Source: Azophilus sp965200465
Lineage (GTDB): Bacteria; Pseudomonadota; Gammaproteobacteria; Pseudomonadales; Azotimanducaceae
Reading direction: 5' to 3'
Length of the DNA stretch: 64,000 nt
Assembly (NCBI GenBank): GCA_965200465.1
Contig: OZ241358.1
Span: forward strand, 1,922,001-1,986,000
Part shown: piece by piece, positions 25,180 to 34,102 of the stretch
Position numbering within the stretch: position 1 is the stretch's first letter
Layout of the letters: every line of letters starts with the position of its first letter
Notes under the pieces: generated by a model
Told to the model about the DNA's origin: nothing
Database searches by the model: none
Seen by the model: only the letters and a program-made list of their open reading frames with translations
Position numbers and translations under genes: made by a program

Positions 25180-26730
25180 TCAACGCCCGCCGCCTCGCCA
25201 TTTGTTGATCTGCTCCTGCAATTCCAGGCGAAAGCGCGCCATCATTCCCCGGTTGCGGTCCGCCTCCAACCGTCCGGCTATGCGGGCTATGTCCTCAGGC
25301 AAGCGGTTCAGCTCCGTGGCCAGCATAGGCAAGGTGGATTTGGCGTTTTCCTGCTTCTTTAGGGAGCCTTCAGCGAGTTGCTCGATCGCCCTCATTCTCT
25401 CCTCCAGATCGTCGGCGGACAGGCCTAGAGCCTGTGCATACTGTTCAGGCTGCTCCCCAAGCGCCTGCCAAACCCACTGCTCCGGAGCGCCCTCGCCGGG
25501 CAGAAACAGTGGCTGCAGGAGATGCCCGTATTGGTCGGCGGCGCCGCGGAGCTTGGTTTCATAATCTTTGGAGTCGCCATCGAGAACCAGAAGAAAGTCG
25601 TTCAGCTTGCCGAACTTTCCCAACGTGCGGATGTGGTTGGTGAACTCGTCTCGTCCCGTGTTCCTGCCGATTGCGAAATCGTCGTGGCGCAGTCCCATTA
25701 TGGCGTTGAGCACATCGAGTGCGCCGCGAATGACCGCTTCGGCGACGGCGTCTTCGCAGAGAATGGAAAGCTGGTCACGGGATTGACCGTACAGCGCCTT
25801 TTGCAGGATGTCGCGGTACGGCGGCAGCGCCCGAACCTCTCCGCTCCTTTTGTCCCTGTCTAGAAACACGCGGGCTTCCGGCGGAACGCTGTCAAGCACG
25901 ACAGGACTGTGGGACGCCACCAGAATCTGCAGGTTCTGACGTAGGGCGATGCGCTGCAGTTCAAGCATGGCCTGTTGTTGGGTGTACGGGTGCAGCCCGG
26001 CCTCCACTTCGTCGATCAGCACCAACGCGTCTTGCAGGCCCGAAACATCCTTGGAAAGGCGCAGGATGGCGCGTTCGCCAGCGGACATGTGGAATTCGGA
26101 GTAGCTCGTCCCCCGCTCTCCCTCCACTTCAGCGAACAGCAGGTCGTGCGTTCGGGCGCTGATTACCGAAAGGCTCCGATACCGCCAGGGCAGGATGCGG
26201 TGTGCGAAGAGCAGCAGTTCCTCCGTTAGCTCCTCGGTCACAAAGGGCTTGTTCGCCAGCCGCCGCAGGGTGCGCACTGCCGAAAGGTTAGTGAGGTTCG
26301 CCAGCGTGCGCAGGTAAAGCGGTCGTGCCGGCGACTTTCCGGTTTGCCGCCAAGCGCCGCCGCGACCTCGCCTCCAAGCCATGGCGTGGCTGGCGCCGCC
26401 ATGCACAAAGTCGAATTCCAACGCCGCATCGTTCAAGGCGTCCCCAAGCGCAGTGCGCTGGCTTGAGAAGTTCGGAAACAAATTGCCTGGGCTTAAGTTT
26501 TTCCCGAAAACCGGATTCCCATACCCGCAAGCACAGGCGAACAGCACGGTGGATTTGCCGCAGCCATTGGCGCCGGCCAGGACGCAAACAGGGTAAGGAA
26601 ACCGCACTTGGAGGTCGGCTATGCCTCGCAGACGCTTGATGCGCACCGCCCGCAGGGCATTGGAGCGTTGGCCGCCCTGTGCCGCCAAGGCGGCCCAAAC
26701 TTCCCGCAACTGTTGGTCTATGAGCGCCAT
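25180..26730 (-). CDS. OLD-family ATPase with putative TOPRIM region
   Basis: Protein of 516 aa with an ABC/SMC-type ATPase split by an insertion. Walker A G-A-N-G-C-G-K-S-T is at 53-61. The signature-like F-H-M-S-A-G-E-R and Walker B A-L-V-L-I-D-E-V-E-A-G-L-H-P follow, then S-H-S-P-V-V-L (H-loop). The C-terminal part has L-C-E-D-A-V-A-E and L-V-L-D-G-D, compatible with the acidic sites of a TOPRIM nuclease. OLD proteins act in DNA processing and phage defence. No Gabija-type helicase partner is adjacent. Flanking repeats suggest it arrived as a unit. Confidence 0.7.
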   Translation of the reverse strand: MALIDQQLREVWAALAAQGGQRSNALRAVRIKRLRGIADLQVRFPYPVCVLAGANGCGKSTVLFACACGYGNPVFGKNLSPGNLFPNFSSQRTALGDALNDAALEFDFVHGGASHAMAWRRGRGGAWRQTGKSPARPLYLRTLANLTNLSAVRTLRRLANKPFVTEELTEELLLFAHRILPWRYRSLSVISARTHDLLFAEVEGERGTSYSEFHMSAGERAILRLSKDVSGLQDALVLIDEVEAGLHPYTQQQAMLELQRIALRQNLQILVASHSPVVLDSVPPEARVFLDRDKRSGEVRALPPYRDILQKALYGQSRDQLSILCEDAVAEAVIRGALDVLNAIMGLRHDDFAIGRNTGRDEFTNHIRTLGKFGKLNDFLLVLDGDSKDYETKLRGAADQYGHLLQPLFLPGEGAPEQWVWQALGEQPEQYAQALGLSADDLEERMRAIEQLAEGSLKKQENAKSTLPMLATELNRLPEDIARIAGRLEADRNRGMMARFRLELQEQINKWRGGGR

Positions 26731-27038
26731 GGTCGTACTCGCCGTGCTTCGTCAAACTCCCGGCCCTCGTGCGGGGGGCCGTTGCGCGGGCGGCGACGGT
26801 CTCCGCCGCCTGCGAAGGCCATCAAAGAGATTTCGCCATCCAGCCTAATGGGTTGCGGAGCAAAGGCAAGGCCCATTTTTTTCGCAACCGAGACAAACTG
26901 CCTGAAACACCATCCATTAGACCGGACTTTGGGGCGCCCTTTGGCGCAGGATTCCGGAAGCTTTTGCCGAAACGTTGGCGATTTTTTTGCATTCGCACTA
27001 AAAAGCCGCAAGTGCGGTCATGAGGCGGCCATGCGCGT
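26731..27038. other. Intergenic region with repeats Y and X
   Basis: About 308 bases between the ATPase start and the HPr-kinase fragment. It holds repeats Y (26943-26966) and X (26987-27004), but no supported gene. On the minus strand an open frame beginning M-G-L-A-F-A-P-Q-P-I overlaps the ATPase start; its reality is unclear. Confidence 0.45.
26943..27004. repeat. Repeats Y and X, right of OLD-type ATPase gene
   Basis: Y (ggcgcaggattccggaagc plus T-run) at 26943-26966, then X (ttgcattcgcactaaaa) at 26987-27004. Together with 25100-25144 they bracket a 1.8-kb block containing the ATPase gene. Confidence 0.6.
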
Positions 27039-27284
27039 TCACCACTTCCCGCACTTGGGCGCGGTCCAAGTGCCGCTGTCCGCCTGCGCCTTTGGCAGAG
27101 CATCCGGCACGGCGCCGCGCCGAATGCTTACGTCCGCACCGCTGGACCGCAGCCAAGGCGCGGCCGTTTCACCTAGATCCAAATCCGCAGCGACGGTGAA
27201 GGGAACGCCGCTTGGCTTGTTGGAGCGCATTCTTGGACTCGGGCTGCCCGGCGGGAACCTTAGCTTACTGCCTGCGCAATGCAT
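27039..27284 (-). pseudogene. HPr-kinase-like protein, N-terminal fragment
   Basis: The frame starting five bases after the asnB-like stop reads V-P-F-T-V-A-A-D-L-D-L-G, then G-A-D-V-S-I-R-R-G-A-V-P-D-A-L-P. This matches the N-terminal strand region of the intact HPr-kinase-like gene at 34103 (A-L-P-F-I-R-L-P ... D-V-V-I-R-F-G-A-V-P). It stops at K-C-G-K-W before the P-loop. It is a remnant showing that an asnB-hprK operon once stood here. Confidence 0.6.
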
Positions 27285-27288
27285 GCGC

Positions 27289-29183
27289 CTAGTCCATCTG
27301 GGATTGAGTTGGAGCCTGGTGGAAGTCCAAAAATTTGACTGCATTAAGAATGCGCAACAGCGAGGGCTGCACTCCCTTAAACCGGGATAGGTCCAAATGC
27401 TCCAAAAGGCGCGGCACGTCAATGTAGCAGGCCCGGCTTAGCGACGGCGAGACGGCAATTTCCTCACGAATCAACGGCAGCGCCTCAACCAAGGCCCTAT
27501 ATCCTGCATCAACTCGCGCTGGATCCGCCTTGGGGTGGCGCCAGCACAATTGCGGCGGCAGCACCGGCGCACCGGAGTGGGCGCCTGCGGGCTCAGTGCA
27601 TGGCGCATCAGCCAACGTTGCGCCTTCGGGCGCTTGAATTGCTCCGGCGACAGGCCCAAGGCGAACTCCAGCAGGCGGCGGTCCAGCAGCGGGTAGCGGT
27701 ACTCCAAGCCGTGCGTGGCGCCACTCGCCGCCCAGTTTTCCAAGCGCATGGTCACGATGCCTGATTGCAGCCTCGCCAACTGGCTGCGCCGAACGCCCGC
27801 ACGGAACCAATTCCGCCGGCGGAAGGGACGCACCCGGCGCGCAAACTCGGGGTGGGTGGCTGCCCGCTCCGGCATGGCCCACCCACCACGCAAACGCTTG
27901 CGCAGCCGGCGCCGGGCCAAGTCCAAATTGAAGCCGTATGGAAGGATGTCCCACAGCACCCCCACCGCCTGCCGAAGAGGGCTTTCCCCCACCGCCCGCG
28001 TCTCGGCGCAAAACCTGCGCCAACGCCCGCCGAGCAGCAGCGCGGCGTAGTGCCCCCGGCCAAAGTAGGAGATGCCGTCGTCGCCTCCCCAACCGGAGAG
28101 CAGCACCCTCACGCCCTGCGCCGCGGCTTGGCGCTGCACCACGGTCTCGGGACCCCTCAGCACCTGCGGAAAGGCGGCGTCCATTCGCAGGCCGGCAACG
28201 ATGTCCGTCGCGTTGAGGGCCGCGTAGAACACCTGCAGGCCCTCCTGTTCGGCTACGCAGGCGACGGCCGCGTACTCCGCTTCATGGCGCCTGTCCAGCG
28301 GCGTTGCCGCTTCGCCCAGGGAGGGCAGCCAAGTGAAGGCCAGCGGCGGCGGACGCCCCTGGCGCCGCAGTTCCCGAGCGGTCAGCACGGTGACGCTTGA
28401 CGAATCCAAGCCGCCGCTTAAGTGGGTTCCCATCGGGTCGGGGCCGTGCAGGCGGTCCCTCACCGCTTGGCGGTAGAGGTGCAAAAACTGCGCCGCATGG
28501 TCGTCGTCCGAAGCCGGGGGCAGACGCGGCAGCTCCTCGGGCCGCCACCAACGCCGCAGCCGCAGGGCGTTGCCCCTGACCACCATGCTGTGGCCCGGCG
28601 GCAGCTTGCGCACCGCTTGGAAGAAAGTGCGGGCGGTCGTTATTGCGTGTCCCGTAAGATGGCTCCTCACCATGATTTCGTCGAGTTCGCCGGAGACGCC
28701 CGGCGCGGCCAAAACACCCTCCACGGCGCTGGCGAAGGCGAGGCCCCACGGCGTCTGCGCGTAGTAAAACGGCTGGACGCCGATGTGGTCCCTGGCGCAG
28801 AACAGCTGGCGTTTCCCGCCATCCCAGACGGCGAAGGCGTAGTCCCCAAGCAGGCGGCCGGGGCACTCCCGCCCCCAACGCCGGTAGGCCGCCAGGATGA
28901 GCTCCGGGTCCGCATGGGCCGCGCGGCCGGCGGGCGGCAGGCCAAGCGCGCCGCAGAGCGCGTCCCGGTCGTCCAGCCGGGCGGCCGCCACGATGGCGAG
29001 ACCGCCGTTGTCCTGGGAGGGGCTTGCCGCGGCCGGAGTTGCGCCGCCTTCCCAGCGGCGCACCCCGAAGGCCCAGCCGGCGCCCGACCAAGAGGCGCTT
29101 TCGGCGCCGTAGCCCGCCATGGCCGCAAGCATGGCGTCCAATGCGCCGGCCGCACCCCCGCCGCCGCCGACCAAGCCGCACAT
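27289..29183 (-). pseudogene. Asparagine-synthetase-like protein (lasso-cyclase-like), frameshifted
   Basis: About 630 codons. The N-terminal class-II amidotransferase-like domain starts M-C-G-L-V-G with Cys2, then G-D-Y-A-F-A-V-W-D and A-R-D-H-I-G-V-Q-P-F-Y-Y. The synthetase PP-loop is H-L-S-G-G-L-D-S-S-S, and L-L-S-G-W-G-G-D-D-G-I-S follows. Such proteins include lasso-peptide cyclases that activate an Asp/Glu side chain. Near 27560-27580 the frame shifts: the first frame ends at 27471, while W-R-H-P-K-A-D-P-A-R-V-D continues in another frame to 27289. The reading after the shift remains conserved, so the lesion is recent or a sequencing error. Confidence 0.8.
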
Positions 29184-29310
29184 CATCTCCGCCATTGAAG
29201 TTTGGGCTCCGAGTTCTGGTTGGCGACGCCGGGTGGAAAGCAAGATACCATAGTCATGGACGGCCCCCGCCCAGCCAACCCCCAACAGCAAGCAAAACCG
29301 CCGACAACGA

Positions 29311-30906
29311 TTGGAGTGGAACCTGAGCATGCGCACAATTCCAACCAGCGCAACGGCTTGGATCTTGGCGTTCGCCCTAGCGATCGGCGCCACGCAAGTG
29401 GGCAGCTTGGAGCAGGAGTTCTTTGCCGACGAAAGCACGTTCACGGTGATGGCGGCGCAGCTGCTCGACGGCGACCTGCCCTACGTCAAGTTCTTTGACA
29501 TCAAGCCGCCGATGATCTTCTTCCTTCTAGCCGGCGCCATGGCGGCGTTCGGCGAATCCCTGTTCGTGGTGCGGGCCCTGGGCGACCTTTGCCTGCTGTT
29601 GTCCTGCATCGCCGTCTTCGCAATCGCCCGGCGCCGCACCGACCCGATCTCCGCCGGACTTGGCGTCATGTTGCTCATCGCCGTCCACGCCATGAAGTAT
29701 GCGTTCGAAACCCGCTCCGAGCTGCCGGCCATGGCCATGCTCATGGCGGCCCTGTGGCTGCTGACAACCCGGCGGGAGCGGTGGTGGGCAATTGCCGCAG
29801 CCGGCTTGCTGCTGTCCTTGGCGGTGCTGACGCGCTCCAACCTAGTCATCGTGGCTGCGGCGCTTTTCGCTTGGCTTCTTGCCGCCGCGTTGCGCCCTTC
29901 CCTAGATGTCCACAGGTGGGCCGCCGGGTTGTTCGCCGGCGCCGGTTTGCTGCCGGCCGCCGGCCTGATTCTGCTTTACTGGAGCGCGGACGCCCTGTCC
30001 GTTCTGCGCCTTGCCAACGTTGAGGCCGCCCTTGCCTATGCGGGGCAAATCGGCATGTGGCCGGCCTTGCTGCTGCACGGGCACTGGTTCCTAAAAACGA
30101 CGTTGGAGAGTCCGCTGTTGCTGGCGCCCTTCTTGGCAACGTTGGCCATCGGCATCGCGGCTTGCCTGCGCAATGGACCCAAGGCATCAGAGTCCCCAGC
30201 GCCGGACCAAGCGGCGTCAACGCTTGCAGGAGCGGCAAGCCGGGCGGAGCTTGAACTGCTGTGGCTTACTTTCGCAGCCACTTTCCTTTCGGTTTTGGCA
30301 GCAGGCAGCGTCTGGAAACACCACTGGCTGCAGCTTTACCCCATAGCTGCGGTTTTTTGCGCATACGGAATCGCTTGGCTGCGCTCCAAGGCGCACCTGC
30401 GCTGGGCTGGACACCTGCTGCCCGCCATCGCCATCGCCGGCGCATTGGCGCAGACCGCACCCTCCGCCTTCCGCTTGGTCGCGACGCCGGGCCACCTAAC
30501 CGAACGGCACAGCATCAAGGCTGCGGCGCAAGCCATCAAGGCCGAGCGACAGCCCGGCGAGACCATCTATGCATTCAACCGTCAGCTTATCTACTGGTAT
30601 CTGGACATGGCGCCGATTTCGGCAATCATCCACCCCTCCAATCTGGCCAAGAAGGCGCTTTTGCGGCCGCTTGCCGAGGCCGGCTATGTGGCGGAGGACG
30701 AACTCGGGCGCATCCTAAGCCTGCGCCCCACCTACCTGGTCACAGCAGTGTGGCCAACAAGCAGGGGACCCATTCCCCGCTACCTTCGCCTTCGCGGAGA
30801 AGAGGCCGAGGCTTTCAGCAACCTGCTGAACGACCACTACCGGGTTTTTCATGACGACGGCGTCGAGCCGAGGGCGCTGAGGGTTTATAAGCTGCGGCGT
30901 CGTTAA
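29311..30906 (+). CDS. GT-C membrane glycosyltransferase (PMT/ArnT-like), copy 2
   Basis: Polytopic protein of 531 aa, paralogue of the gene at 20856. Both share S-L-E-Q-E, F-x-D-E-S-T, L-P-Y-V-K, K-P-P-M-I-F and Q-L-I-Y-W-Y-L-x-M. The acidic D-E after the first helix is the presumed catalytic site facing the periplasm. It is divergent from the asnB-like gene. ATG 29329 is an alternative start that begins directly before the first hydrophobic segment. Confidence 0.8.
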   Translation: MEWNLSMRTIPTSATAWILAFALAIGATQVGSLEQEFFADESTFTVMAAQLLDGDLPYVKFFDIKPPMIFFLLAGAMAAFGESLFVVRALGDLCLLLSCIAVFAIARRRTDPISAGLGVMLLIAVHAMKYAFETRSELPAMAMLMAALWLLTTRRERWWAIAAAGLLLSLAVLTRSNLVIVAAALFAWLLAAALRPSLDVHRWAAGLFAGAGLLPAAGLILLYWSADALSVLRLANVEAALAYAGQIGMWPALLLHGHWFLKTTLESPLLLAPFLATLAIGIAACLRNGPKASESPAPDQAASTLAGAASRAELELLWLTFAATFLSVLAAGSVWKHHWLQLYPIAAVFCAYGIAWLRSKAHLRWAGHLLPAIAIAGALAQTAPSAFRLVATPGHLTERHSIKAAAQAIKAERQPGETIYAFNRQLIYWYLDMAPISAIIHPSNLAKKALLRPLAEAGYVAEDELGRILSLRPTYLVTAVWPTSRGPIPRYLRLRGEEAEAFSNLLNDHYRVFHDDGVEPRALRVYKLRRR

Positions 30907-31035
30907 TGGGCGCCGCGGAGTTGCCGACCGGTCTCGGGGCTTGCGTTAAGGCTTTGGGGGCAACTCGCCAACGCCAGCGGCGCCCGCGCCAGGCCTAGGG
31001 GCCGCTGTCTCACGGAAGCCCGCCAAGGGGCCTTC

Positions 31036-31950
31036 CTAGGGCGCATCCATGAGCTCGTAGCCGAAGTGGTCGAGCAGCTCCCGCCGCGCCCGGAACACTT
31101 TGTTCATGGCGGCAATCTGCGCGGCGTCCAAGTGCGCAACCTGCCGAGAGTTCATGTTGGTCAGCATTTCGTTGTAGGTGACCTTTTCGTTGTAGGCGTC
31201 CTTTACTGGCAGGCGCTGCCGCAATTCGAGATCGTCAAGCTCCGGCACGAGCGCCTGAATGCTCCGCGCCACTAGCTCCGGCTCGTCGCACATCGCCTCG
31301 TAGGTGAAGAAAACGCCTCGATCGCCGAACTCATCCAGATTGCGGCGCTGCTTGGCCAAGCAGTTGGCGAAGTGCGTTGCGGCGCATTCCTCCAAGCTGA
31401 CGCGGCTTTTGCCGATGCGCCGCCGCTCCTCCTCCAAATACTTGCTGCGATAGGTTCGGCAGATGCCTTCGCAGGTGGCGTAGGGGTTGCGCACCATGAA
31501 CAGGAACTTGGCGTTGCGGAAGTGTTGGGTCAGCATGCCTAGCTGAAAAAGATGGCGCGGCGAGTTGACCACAAACACCGAAGCCGCCGGGCAGCGGGCG
31601 TAGGCTTGGAAGTACCACGCCTTGCGCAGGCGCGGCCAGCAATACAGGTTGGGGGCGGCCAAGCGGTGCAGGCGGCGACAGCCCAAGGCCCAAAACTTGT
31701 TGGGCCTAGGCAACCCCGGAATCAACAACGGGCGCGGCCTGGGGAAGCCAAACGACAGCTGGCCTTCGCGGCGCAAGTTCCAAGTCGCCCGGCAGGTGGC
31801 GAGCGCCATTTTCAGGAAGGTCGAACCGCTATGGTTTGGGGAGACGATGAAAAGATGCGTCCGCACCTTAGCCTCCAAGTCACGACCGGCGCCGAACACC
31901 AAATTCATTTGGCCGCGAGGGGAGCACTCCCCATCCCCAACAATCGCCAT
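31036..31950 (-). CDS. Sulfotransferase
   Basis: Cytosolic transferase of about 304 aa. The PAPS 5'-phosphosulfate loop F-I-V-S-P-N-H-S-G-S-T-F-L-K is near residues 34-47. F-M-V-R-N-P-Y-A-T matches the 3'-phosphate-binding R-x-P site, and F-F-T-Y-E-A-M-C-D-E-P resembles the family's later Y-E element. A minus-strand TATAAT (32001-31996) sits ~45 bases before this ATG. Alternative start at 31908. It could sulfate a glycan, lipid or peptide; the acceptor is unknown. Confidence 0.75.
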   Translation of the reverse strand: MAIVGDGECSPRGQMNLVFGAGRDLEAKVRTHLFIVSPNHSGSTFLKMALATCRATWNLRREGQLSFGFPRPRPLLIPGLPRPNKFWALGCRRLHRLAAPNLYCWPRLRKAWYFQAYARCPAASVFVVNSPRHLFQLGMLTQHFRNAKFLFMVRNPYATCEGICRTYRSKYLEEERRRIGKSRVSLEECAATHFANCLAKQRRNLDEFGDRGVFFTYEAMCDEPELVARSIQALVPELDDLELRQRLPVKDAYNEKVTYNEMLTNMNSRQVAHLDAAQIAAMNKVFRARRELLDHFGYELMDAP

Positions 31951-31995
31951 GCCAAAGCTTTGCCCCTGATGGCTTCCTTCGCCCGCATGGGATTC

Positions 31996-32001
31996 ATTAT
32001 A
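31996..32001 (-). promoter_or_regulatory. TATAAT box of sulfotransferase gene
   Basis: Perfect -10 hexamer on the minus strand, with predicted transcription start near 31989 and a ~40-base leader. No clear -35 was identified. Confidence 0.45.
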
Positions 32002-32125
32002 CCCACCCCGCCAACGCCCCCCGCTGGGCGACGCCGGCGGCGCGTTCGTTGCCACCGCCGAAGTTCTGCTAAACTCGAGGCCGCTACTTGCAGCCGACCG
32101 CACGGCTTGGGGAGGCAAGCCGGCG

Positions 32126-34099
32126 ATGGATGGACTGCGCCGCCAATTGGCAACCGAACGGAATTCCGACTGCCTGCTCACGGCGACAACGGACGGCTTC
32201 CTGCCCGGCACGTTGGTGATGCTGCACAGCTTTCTGCAGCACCATCCCAACTTCAACGGGGACATCGTCGTCATCGAAGACGGCCTGTCCGACGCATCGC
32301 GTGAAATTCTAGCGGCATCGTTCCGGCAACTGCGCTTCGAACCCGTTTCATTGGCAATGCGGGAGCGAGTGACGCGCTTGTGCGCCCTGCGCCCAGAGCT
32401 TTGCGCCCGCAAGGCGAGCTTCCACTTCCTGGAGGCGTTCCGCCTGAGCGGTTACCGCAAGTTGCTGTACTGCGACGGCGACCTGCTGTTTCGCGCCTCC
32501 GTCGGGGAACTGCTCGGCTCCGCTGAGGCGCTGCTCTGCTGCGCCGACCAGTTCTCCCTGCGCGGCCAACATCGGGACGCCGTCACCTACCTGCCGGTCG
32601 AGGCTGGAGCCGGCACCGGGCCAACCTTGGCGGAAACGTTCAACTGCGGGTTCCTAGTCATAGACGGACGCCTTATGCACAAGGCCGTGTACGACGACTT
32701 GCTGCGGATGTTGTCGCCGGAAACCTGGCGCGGCGTCAAGGCGGTCAGCACCGATCAGCTCGTTATGAATCGATACTTTGCGGGGCGGCAGACATTGGTG
32801 AGCTCCGCCTACAACTACTTAGTTCCCTGCGCCGCCGACATCCGCACCGGCCAAGGCATCGATCTTGAAGGCGCCAAGGTGCTGCACTTCAAGCTGCCCA
32901 TCAAGCCTTGGTCGCCAAGGGACATGCTGCATTGGGCGCGGTCAAATCCCGCCTACGCCTTGGCGCCGGGCTTTAAGCTCTGGTACGACGCCTATGTGCA
33001 GTGCTTGGCGGCAATGCATTTGCGGCGCCGGCTGCGCCTCGGAGCCATCCCAACGCCGCACACCGCCAAGGCGCCGGAACGCCAAGGCGAGGCGGCGGCA
33101 GGGGGGAGAGCATCGCCAATTTCAACCGTCGCGTTGCGCAGCCGGCCGCATGGCGCAAATCCGCGCCCCGCACGGGTTTGCCTAGTTACGGCGACTTCGG
33201 ACAACTTCATGCCCGGCACGCTGGCCATGCTGGGCACCTTCCTGAAATGCCACCCCGGGTTCGACGGGGACATCCTCGTCCTGCATGACGGCCTGTCCGA
33301 TGCGTCGCAAAGGGCGCTGCTCCCTTTGTTCAAGCATCTGCGCTTCGCAACCATAGCGTCCGAACTCAAACGGCGCCTGACCGGCCTAGCCGCCGCCGAG
33401 CCTAGGCTGCGCGACCGCTTGGCGCACTTTTACTCCCTTGAAGCGTTTCGCTTGCGCGGCTACCGCAAGGTTCTGTTTTGCGACGGCGACCTGCTGTTCC
33501 GCGCCTCCGTGCAGGAGCTGCTCGATGCCGACGAGGCGCTGGTCTGCTGCGGCGACTCTCCCCAAGTGCGCGGCTTGGCGCGGGACGCAGTGACCTATCT
33601 GCCGACGCCAATGCCTGTGGGGGCCGCCGGCCGAGAGCAGGCTTTGTGCGGGACGTTCAACAGCGGCCTGCTGGTCATTGACGCACAACTCACGCAGGGG
33701 AAGGCTTACGCCGACTTGCTGGCGATGCTGACGCCCGATGCCTGGGCCAACGTGCGGGTCCGCATCTCGGACCAACTGCTCCTCAACCGTTACTTCGCCG
33801 GCCGTCAGACCCTGGTGAGCTCCACCTACAACTACTTGATTCTCCAAGCCGCCCGCATCCAAGCGAACGAGGGCATCGACCTCAGCAGCGCGAAGGTGCT
33901 GCACTTCCAATCCTCCCCCAAGCCTTGGCGACCGGAGGCCATGCTGAAATGGGCGCACAAGGGCGCTGAGGCCAACATGCCGCCGGGCTTCAAGCTCTGG
34001 TACAACGCCTACATGGACTGCCTGGCCAACGCCTATCTTAAGAACAGGCTGCGGCGCTCCGGCGCCCCAACGCCGCTGGCGCGGGCGCTGCGGACTTAG
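32126..34099 (+). CDS. Double GT8-like glycosyltransferase (two tandem domains)
   Basis: Protein of 657 aa made of two homologous GT8-type domains. Domain 1 (about 10-305) has F-L-P-G-T-L-V-M and L-Y-C-D-G-D-L-L-F; domain 2 (about 350-650) has F-M-P-G-T-L-A-M and L-F-C-D-G-D-L-L-F. A proline/alanine-rich linker joins them. Both retain the D-x-D metal site, so both may be active, perhaps adding two sugars. A ggggagg motif precedes the ATG. An extended -10-like TGCTAAACT and TTGCCA lie upstream. Its stop is three bases from the convergent HPr-kinase-like gene. Confidence 0.8.
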   Translation: MDGLRRQLATERNSDCLLTATTDGFLPGTLVMLHSFLQHHPNFNGDIVVIEDGLSDASREILAASFRQLRFEPVSLAMRERVTRLCALRPELCARKASFHFLEAFRLSGYRKLLYCDGDLLFRASVGELLGSAEALLCCADQFSLRGQHRDAVTYLPVEAGAGTGPTLAETFNCGFLVIDGRLMHKAVYDDLLRMLSPETWRGVKAVSTDQLVMNRYFAGRQTLVSSAYNYLVPCAADIRTGQGIDLEGAKVLHFKLPIKPWSPRDMLHWARSNPAYALAPGFKLWYDAYVQCLAAMHLRRRLRLGAIPTPHTAKAPERQGEAAAGGRASPISTVALRSRPHGANPRPARVCLVTATSDNFMPGTLAMLGTFLKCHPGFDGDILVLHDGLSDASQRALLPLFKHLRFATIASELKRRLTGLAAAEPRLRDRLAHFYSLEAFRLRGYRKVLFCDGDLLFRASVQELLDADEALVCCGDSPQVRGLARDAVTYLPTPMPVGAAGREQALCGTFNSGLLVIDAQLTQGKAYADLLAMLTPDAWANVRVRISDQLLLNRYFAGRQTLVSSTYNYLILQAARIQANEGIDLSSAKVLHFQSSPKPWRPEAMLKWAHKGAEANMPPGFKLWYNAYMDCLANAYLKNRLRRSGAPTPLARALRT

Positions 34100-34102
34100 G
34101 CG

